Translations under genes and position numbers: made by a program
Notes under the pieces: model-generated
The model's database searches: none
What the model was told of the DNA's origin: nothing
The model's input: only the letters and a program-made list of their open reading frames with translations
Source: Cephalothrix simula
Lineage: Eukaryota > Nemertea > Palaeonemertea > Archinemertea > Cephalotrichidae
Reading direction: 5' to 3'
Assembly: GCA_035591015.1 (NCBI GenBank)
Contig: JAXIUW010107782.1
Location: forward strand, 1 to 13,756
DNA length: 13,756 bases
Shown: in pieces, positions 7,712-13,756 of the stretch
How positions within the stretch are numbered: the first letter of the stretch is position 1
How the letters are laid out: the number at the start of each line of letters is the position of its first letter

Positions 7712-8528
7712 TACCTTGTACCCAATTTCGTGATCTCTAATCAAAACACGGTAATTCTATTTCGAGTCATTTTGAAAGGCATTCTGGCGTAATGAGTTTA
7801 TTGACCAGAACAAAGCTTGTTCTTTGAAAATCATTGACCGAGAACAATACTTTATTTTAATCCAATTTGGACTTAATTGACTGGATTTATTGTATCGTGA
7901 CTTCGGTAAACACAAAAGTTCATCAAAGAGAAATAGAATGCCGCACTAAAAATTGGATTCCATTTTGGTAAAAATATTGTGTTATAAAACGTCCATTATT
8001 TTCAGGAAATGTGTCTTTTAGATCCTATTATCTACCACTTCCAATTTTAGATAAACATTATTTGTTTCTACATCTAATTTTTAGCCCTTGCACCAAAGTA
8101 TAATATAAAATATGGCATGAATTATATTTTGACCAAAATTTATAGGTTATTTTAACCTTGTTGAATATTTTCCCAAAAAACAGATAGCTTTTTGTGTTCG
8201 CGAAGGGTCTTCTATTCTAATGATAATGGCGATTTTTTTTCGTGGTAGGCCTAGTTAAAAAATAAATAGAAAAATTTAAAAGCTGTGATTAACTGATTAA
8301 AAATCAGGACAATGGTAAAAATATTTATTAGGCCAGCCAGCTTTTCAGTGTTTTATTTATAAATCCCATTGATTTTTGCATCAATTTGAATTTACACGTA
8401 AACTTATAATAAAATAAAATTTTCTAAAGTAAATCTAATCCACAAAAAACCGCATGTTGTTCCGGGGCACATTCAGATCATGTTGATCCAATAATCAGAA
8501 AAATAAAAATATATTGTCATAATTGTAG
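7712..8528. other. Upstream non-coding region of the forkhead gene
   Basis: This is AT-rich DNA without a recognisable exon. It contains forkhead-type consensus words: GTAAACA (7906-7912) and ATAAACA (8051-8057), with TGTTTGC (GCAAACA on the minus strand) nearer the start at 7576-7582. It may contain cis-regulatory sequence, but nothing here proves it. Confidence 0.35.
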
Positions 8529-8718
8529 TGGACTCTGTGTTCAAGCATGTCAAGTGTGAGTGTGACATATCAAATTGTAGCACTGATCAATATTCTTGCT
8601 CAATATTACAGTTAGGCGAAAAGTATGGTTTACCATCCCTCCGATCGGATTTGGTACAGTTATCCGTCACAAAAATCTCAAATTTACTTTCAGCGGAAAA
8701 TTGTGTTTTTTCAAATTT
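8529..8718 (+). pseudogene. Orphan BTB-domain fragment (unrecognised exon or pseudogene)
   Basis: A plus-strand frame reads VFKHVKCECDISNCSTDQ, then ILQLGEKYGLPSLRSDLVQ and KISNLLSAENCVFSNL. This is the pattern of the C-terminal half of a BTB domain (strand 'V.ISN.S.D', helix 'ILQLGEKYGLPSLR', then 'I..LLSAENC' leading into BACK). It is preceded by TTGTAG, a possible acceptor, and a stop sits right at a possible donor, TTTGTAAAAA (8719). It could therefore be a 190-bp exon of an unseen gene or a decayed copy. It is not close in sequence to the BTB domain of the nearby ARMC5 gene. No other BTB exon is found around it, which favours a relic. The homology is judged by eye. Confidence 0.4.
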
Positions 8719-8722
8719 GTAA

Positions 8723-10851
8723 AAATTATTCTATGGAACAGAATGAAATGTATATGGTACCATTCGAATCGCCAGCTCATTCTCCATGGCGGTAGTTATT
8801 TTATTTTTGAGATTCGTTAAAAAACATGGATGATATGGAGCAAAATGTTGAAGTTCACTATGATAAGAAAATTCAATTTTTGATACTTTATCTTTTGAAT
8901 TTTTTGAAAATAATGTGAAGAGGGGAACCATCTATGTGAAGAAAAATTAATAATACATGTCGCAATATGCCTTAAAAAACGAATAAAACTGCTTTACAAT
9001 CAATCGTTATTGTTTTTCCTACTTCCTCTATCTAAGTAGATTTCTTGTAGTGGCGACATCTACATTGTCAGGAATTATTGGAGTCATTGATAAATATTAT
9101 GATATATTTTGCCAATTTAAGGCATAGTAATTCCATTTTTAACATAGATAAGTATACATAACACACAATAGTGTTACAAGCATTACTATTTTTCTAAATT
9201 GTCTTAAGAGTGTAATGGGTAATGACATTGAACCACCAAGATATTAAATTGATTGACTAAGAATCCTATGACAAGTTCCATAAAGAACTATTATTACTGG
9301 TAGTGGTACCGATGCATCATTTTTCCTCGTTAAGTTATAGATTGCATCATAAAAGTGATGACATCGGCTTACCGGTACATTGGCAGCAGTTTCGTAAAGG
9401 AAAATTTAGAACTGCAATCAAAGTATAAAACACAAAATAACAAAGGAGAGCCCTTCTGCAATTGCTCAAAAAATAATAGTCGCTCTGCCTGGTGCCTATC
9501 TATGCTGTAACAGGCTCTGTACCGTATATCTACAGATACAGATACAAAACTATAATTCCAAGTTATTGGATTTTTTCCATCTAAGAACCATGTTCTTGCC
9601 AAGGCTTTGTAATGCAATTGAAGAGCATTGTGGTGTGTGACAATTCTACATCATAACTTTAACCTGTAGTCTACTGGATAATTTGAACTGAATTTTTATT
9701 TTTTGCTTTTGAGTTGTATTAAACCCATTCCGATTGCAATTACGATCTGAATCCAATATATCAAAAAAAGATTGATATAACCAAATCATTCATAACCAAA
9801 TCATTCATAAAATAAATTCGACTGAGCAAGGGGCTTGAAGTCCCGAAAGCTTCGGTATATTATATCCTAATGTCTGGTATTTTTGTTTGCCTGTGTAGTT
9901 TTTAATTTTGCTATAATCTATAAGATAAGCGTGCAATTTCGAGACAAAACATATTTTAGTAGTAGTATTAATTGATTCTTTCTTTGGTTGAAAGTGGACA
10001 ACATGTTACTAAGTTAGGTGTATTTATTTTAGTAGAAATTGGAGGATTTTCCTGCAGACAAGTTTTTAAAAGTTACAAAAATTAATTTAAAAAGCTGATT
10101 TAAACTAAGGCCAAGCTGGCCTAGTATATTTTAATTTAAAATTCAATAAGTAAGCTTATTTATATTTAATTAGTTATTTCACTTAAAAAAGTGGGTCAAG
10201 TGGATAACCTATAATTGTATACTTTCAGTATTTATGAACCATCACATAGATATTGGACTGGTCCTTGTAAGCCCTGCTTCTTTGGAGAAGATAATACATG
10301 GTAGTTCAGTAGAGAATCACTTACAAATTTTTATTATATTTCTTTTTATCATCTTTTTAATTTCAGTGTTACAAGACAATCTTAATAATACATTTAATCA
10401 TGTGAAATTGAACTGCTGACCACAATAATTTCATGTATTTGTCGTAATCGATTTTGTAAGTATTTGACATACATTGTTTTTTTTTTTAATTCCTAGAATC
10501 CTTATGTTTACCATTTGTATTGGATTGAACCCCTTTCCCTTTCTTAAAGAAACATAGGATTAAACATCAGTTAAATTATCGATTTATTACCACTAAAGTC
10601 CAAAACAATTGAAAATATCAAAGCCAGTCAATGAAATGCATCAACTAATCATGATTTATTTGTCGGTGAAAGTCTCAATGAATATCGATATTTGAAGAAT
10701 TACATGATAATACATATAATTATTTTTTTCATTTGTAAAACGAAAAAGTAAGATTTGGCCTTGACCCCTCGTCTCTCTAAACGAAAGATTTTTGTTTAGA
10801 AAAAGATCGAAATTATACTAAAAAAAATTTTTCGTATCCTTTATTTTTCAG
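8723..10851. other. Long non-coding stretch, no gene recognised
   Basis: AT-rich sequence with only short open frames that resemble no protein I know. Small structures seen are an imperfect inverted repeat around GGTACCGATG (9305-9319) and CATCGG..ACCGGTAC (about 9362-9378), a 15-bp tandem duplication at 9777-9806, and a hairpin, CCGAAAGCTTCGG, at 9843-9855. Confidence 0.6.
9777..9855. repeat. Tandem 15-mer followed by a hairpin of retroelement-tail style
   Basis: ATAACCAAATCATTC is present twice in tandem (9777-9806). Shortly after comes GACTGAGCAAGGGGCTTGAAG and the hairpin CCGAAAGCTTCGG (9843-9855; stem of five, loop of three). Compact 'CTGA.GAAG...CCGAAA.CTTCGG' segments are common in interspersed repeats of invertebrates, so a repeat relic is plausible, but I cannot name the family. 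Confidence 0.35.
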
Positions 10852-10950
10852 ATATGCTTTATATCAAGGATGATGTGTCTCTCTACAGTTTATTTGTTTT
10901 GTTATCAAAGTATGATCTGCTTCTTTGTTATATCTGTTAACATCGCTAAG
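10852..10950 (+). other. Possible cryptic or 5' exon (99 bp)
   Basis: A good acceptor (CCTTTATTTTTCAG) and a near-perfect donor (CTAAG|GTAGGT) bracket 99 bp that stay open in frame 1 (hydrophobic, starting ICFISRMMCL). It lies upstream of the DUSP23-like exon on the same strand and could be an alternative 5' exon of that gene, or chance. No homology is recognised. Confidence 0.2.
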
Positions 10951-11039
10951 GTAGGTCCTATGAAATTAATTAACGTTAACCTTTTCTCAAATTTGACTGC
11001 CATTAAGGCTGGCTAAGAAAATTAAGAAGTATTTCGTAT

Positions 11040-11490
11040 ATTGGCCACTAACCAGACTGGAAAGTTCAATCGATCTGCCGCGATAGAATCCCGCAATTTT
11101 CTTGCCGCCCCTTTGCATACCGCAAATAGCTACCGCAATTTCTGCTTGCATTTTTGAATACCGCAGATGCAAGTTATAGGAATTGAAAAATTAAGCTGTA
11201 TTATACCGCAAGAAAAAGGTTTTGAAAGCAATACCTAAGATATTTTTAGTTAATCATTCGACTGCGACTATACAGAAAAAAATACATGACAATTTTTGTT
11301 CTGCTTCTAACAATTACCGCTGTCATTCATAATTTGCCGCTGTGGATTACCGCAGCCGCAAATTTTACCGCAATATCTACCGCAGTAAATTTCCGCAGGC
11401 ATATTTTGAAGGGGCTGCTCTGCCGTGATAGATCTATCACTAAACCCTGCGGGATTCCAGTCTGGGCCACTAATAGCGGTGTAATATTGA
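11040..11490. repeat. TACCGCA-rich degenerate repeat with inverted flanks
   Basis: TACCGC words recur at irregular spacing of about 10-60 bp (near 11117, 11132, 11159, 11204, 11316, 11348, 11367 and 11380), often as TACCGCA. The field is flanked by imperfect inverted sequences: GGCCACTAACCAGACTGGAA with ATCGATCTGCCGCGATAGA on the left (11042-11090), and TGCCGTGATAGATC with ATTCCAGTCTGGGCCACT on the right (11420-11472). The whole may be one foldback element with a repeat-filled interior. Confidence 0.55.
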
Positions 11491-11529
11491 TATTGGCCCG
11501 TTGCAATGCATACAGGAGGGGAAAGGAGT

Positions 11530-11790
11530 CTCATCATGAATCACGTGGCCTAAAAACTCAAATCACAATCACAAAAGATTACGAATTTTGTTCGAGAATC
11601 AGTAATCTTTTTTGCCTAAAAATGCAAATTACTATCGCATAAGACGTAAGACTAAAACGTGCGCAAATCAGGATTTCATAATCACTATCACGAAAGCCAA
11701 AATCACGGATCAGGTAATTGTTTTCCCAAAAATCACGAAGGCCGATTTTTGGCCAGTCACGAATCACGATCACGTAATAATTTAGCTGCC
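11530..11790. repeat. ATCACG-rich degenerate simple repeat
   Basis: Words of the form AATCAC(G/A)A recur, with about ten copies in 260 bp (for example AATCACAATCACAAAAG, AATCACTATCACGAAAG and GTCACGAATCACGATCACG). Spacing is irregular, as in an old decayed microsatellite. It lies directly after the TACCGCA field. Confidence 0.6.
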
Positions 11791-12299
11791 CCTCTATATA
11801 CAGGCCCATTACACTGTTTCTCTTGGTAAAAAGTAAAAATACGCCTACATGTATATAATTGACATAATTCTTATTATACCACATATAATATTTGTCCAAT
11901 ATTCTGTTTATTCGTGATACCGATTGTTGTTCAGAAAGTGGCTCGAATCTAGATAACAACGGTGGTGAGCACAATAAATGAGCTGCATTGGGAACTGTTG
12001 CTAAAAGGAAAGTAGAACTGCAACATCGATTTTTGCAAACCTAAATTGCTGTTCTATTTTGTTATGCGTCACGGCCTTCAACCATTTTTCCATTCATACA
12101 TAATGCTATCGATTTTTATAAAACAGGTTTTATCGATTTATTCATTTGCATTTTTTATTCATGGCTAAAGTTTGTATCGTTGGGTTATTAAATAACTAAT
12201 TCTATAGCTATTACTTCTATAGCAAAAATTTTATTCTGAAAAGGACATGTATAATTTTATTGTGTCAAAACTGAAAGTGATATTTTTTGAATTAAGGAT

Positions 12300-12375
12300 A
12301 AGGTCCCAGCCTGGATTATGCATGTAGGTCGCTATCGCACTGATCACTAAAAGAATAAAATCTGCGGGAAATATG
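12300..12375 (+). CDS. Inferred first exon of the DUSP23-like gene (only the ATG is coding)
   Basis: GGGAAATATG is followed directly by donor GTAAGA (12376). The ATG (12373-12375) ends exactly at the exon edge in phase 0, and the firm exon at 13125 starts in phase 0. Splicing would therefore give MNLSSNAVQLEPPPFFSWVEKDLF, about the right distance from the 'PPNFSWV' seen near the start of DUSP23 proteins. The exon's 5' edge (12300) is a guess. The alternative is another upstream exon such as 10852-10950. Confidence 0.3.
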
Positions 12376-13124
12376 GTAAGACATTATTCCGAAGCTCGGT
12401 GTAAACAAATCCCTCTTTTCTTTTTTTCTTTTATTAAATCTTTGGCAAATCATTTATGGGTAGCTTATTTTTTAGTTATGAGACCAACTAATTAAGGGGG
12501 TGTTCGAGAGAAGGGTGAAAATGGCTTAATGTCTTAATGGGTTTAAACAATAAGGTATTGATATTTGAAGGACGTAGGACTAATTGCTAACGTATCATCC
12601 TGCGTCAAGGTGAAACAAAAATCTCTCAATATTATCATACATAGGTAGTTACACGTAAATATATACATGTGATTGTTTCGAGCATGCAAGAAATTGAGGA
12701 CTGTCGACGATGCTAGTTTTATAATATTTTTATCTTTTTAGATCCTTTAGTAAAGACTAACATAGACAATTACTATATATTTTTAGAATCTTCATGGAAA
12801 ACATGATTAAAAAATTGCCGGATTTTTGCTTTTATAATTTCCGGCTGAGAGAAAATCAATATTTTAATGGACTTGCTTTATAATTCTTTAAAAAAAATAA
12901 CCCAAAAAGCACTGGAGCTTCGTTGATCCTACTTTATCAATGCGGAAAATGAAACCTGAAATAATTGTTTAGGGGTTTTAGTTTTATCTGTTGCGCCCTC
13001 GAAGCAACCTCCTCTGTCAATGAATAAAGATTAATTCTTATCCTTTTGATAGATTCTTGGTGAAGACTTGTAAATGGCAAACTCTACTTTCAGATATGTA
13101 AGTTAGTCTGATTTTTTATTATAG
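12376..13124 (+). other. Inferred first intron of the DUSP23-like gene
   Basis: AT-rich sequence from GTAAGA to TTTTTTATTATAG. No internal exon is recognised. A second strong donor (GTAAGT at 13098) lies too close to the acceptor to be used with it. Confidence 0.3.
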
Positions 13125-13305
13125 AATCTCTCCTCCAATGCCGTTCAACTGGAGCCACCTCCATTCTTTTCTTGGGTTGAAAAAGACCTTTTTGCTGCTA
13201 TGGGTCTTCCATCAAAAACAGAACACATCGATTACCTTCGACAAAACGGAGTAAAAACAGTAATTTCACTTACAGAAAAACAACCTCCTATCAGAGTTGT
13301 AGCAG
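13125..13305 (+). CDS. DUSP23: DUSP23-like dual-specificity phosphatase, N-terminal exon (partial gene)
   Basis: The exon is bounded by TTTTTTATTATAG and donor GTAAGA (13306). Its 60 codons read NLSSNAVQLEPPPFFSWVEKDLFAAMG, then LPSKTEHIDYLRQNGVKTVISLTEKQPPI. The pattern 'PP.FSWV...L.....P....H..YL...GV...ISLTE..PP' is characteristic of the N-terminal half of DUSP23 (VHZ), a small atypical cysteine phosphatase. An in-frame stop just upstream means a spliced start is needed. The catalytic HC..G..R loop is not in the window, so activity cannot be judged. The exon ends in phase 1. The next exon lies beyond the right edge. Confidence 0.8.
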
Positions 13306-13756
13306 GTAAGAATCAAGACAAAAAAAGCAGCTTAGCGGGCAAGCCAAGCTATCGGACTCAGATCTAAAGGTCACAGACTAAGTGACTGCCAGGGCTTTGT
13401 GACTGCTTTATAGATTTTGTATAAGCTACACGAAAGAAGCCAGTGCTAGATTACCGTTTTAGGGGTTAGTCAGGGTTTAATTAGGTAAACCGGCACATAA
13501 GAAAAATCGCAATTGTACGCGTACGCCAAATTTTTCCATCTGTATGCTTAAAAGGAGCTGTACATTTTTTCGTGTACGCTCTATTACCCTTCCTGTGTAC
13601 GATAAAATTGCAAAACGTCGATGAAAAGGGCATTTTAGTATGAGACCTTCTACACCTGTAAAATCTATAAAATGGCTTGGTACTTAGGACTAGATTTTCG
13701 ATCAACGATTTAAACGAAACTGCACGGATCTTGTAGATGTAGGTACAGGTGTGGGC
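13306..13756 (+). other. Start of the next DUSP23 intron
   Basis: Starts with GTAAGA and shows no exon before the window ends. It contains several TGTACG words around 13513-13600 but no clear array. Confidence 0.6.

Larger units (their letters stand above)
10951..12300. other. Non-coding stretch with two degenerate repeat fields
   Basis: Apart from the TACCGCA field (about 11040-11490) and the ATCACG field (about 11530-11790), described separately, I see no exon or RNA gene. The open frames on both strands in 11286-11974 fall within the repeats. Confidence 0.6.

Noticed and set aside
8731-8931. Minus-strand open frame of 66 codons
   Set aside because: No motif, AT-rich composition, no splice or promoter support.
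10234-10419. Plus-strand open frame of 61 codons with a hydrophobic stretch
   Set aside because: The hydrophobic run comes from T-rich DNA, and no homology is recognised. A CAG at about 10367 could be an acceptor, but nothing sensible follows.
11286-11974. Open frames over the TACCGCA and ATCACG fields
   Set aside because: They exist because the repeats lack stop codons in some frames; the products are low in information.
13098-13124. Strong donor GTAAGT just before the DUSP23 exon
   Set aside because: The intron would be only 27 bases, too short for normal animal splicing.
13481-13705. Minus-strand open frame in the last intron
   Set aside because: No recognised features; it lies inside an intron of the plus-strand gene.
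1-13756. tRNA, rRNA, CRISPR arrays or viral genes
   Set aside because: I looked for cloverleaf-type arms, conserved rRNA words, regularly spaced repeats and viral protein motifs, and saw none that hold up.

Overview
The window is nuclear DNA of an animal, most likely a marine invertebrate (a lophotrochozoan or invertebrate deuterostome; I cannot narrow it further). The genes are split by GT-AG introns, the intergenic DNA is AT-rich, forkhead and ARMC5/DUSP23-type genes are present, and the non-coding DNA is full of small inverted-repeat elements and degenerate CpG-containing repeats. Nothing looks prokaryotic: no operons, ribosome binding sites or CRISPR arrays.

Layout: (1) 1-5178, plus strand: three phase-matched exons (225-362, 1244-3223, 4311-5178) encode the last 994 residues of an ARMC5-like protein (armadillo repeats, a long disordered middle, a C-terminal BTB domain). 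Its 5' end lies left of the window. Intron 363-1243 holds a 623-bp foldback element flanked by TA, and intron 3224-4310 holds other inverted and CpG-rich repeats. (2) 5179-6596: the two converging 3' ends. A near-symmetric poly(A) signal at 6224-6247 can serve both strands, and on the minus strand it overlaps two Pumilio-type UGUAAAUA elements. (3) 6597-7526, minus strand: an intronless 309-residue forkhead transcription factor. It has a TATA box at 7588-7595 and two related dyad elements upstream. (4) 8529-8718: an orphan BTB-like fragment, either an exon or a pseudogene. (5) About 8720-12300: long non-coding DNA with two degenerate repeat fields (many TACCGCA words at 11040-11490; many ATCACG words at 11530-11790). 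(6) 12300-13756, plus strand: the start of a DUSP23-like phosphatase gene. One firm exon (13125-13305) and one inferred ATG-bearing first exon (ending 12375) are visible; the catalytic part lies beyond the right edge.

The three genes have no evident common pathway. ARMC5 is known as a CUL3 substrate adaptor, Fox proteins are transcription factors and DUSP23 is a small atypical phosphatase. The most unusual protein feature is in the forkhead domain: the near-invariant base-contacting Asn of the recognition helix is Gly, and wing 1 is about two residues shorter than in FoxE. I found no clearly new multi-gene system. The best leads are the altered forkhead domain, the double Pumilio/poly(A) element, the foldback transposon and the orphan BTB fragment.
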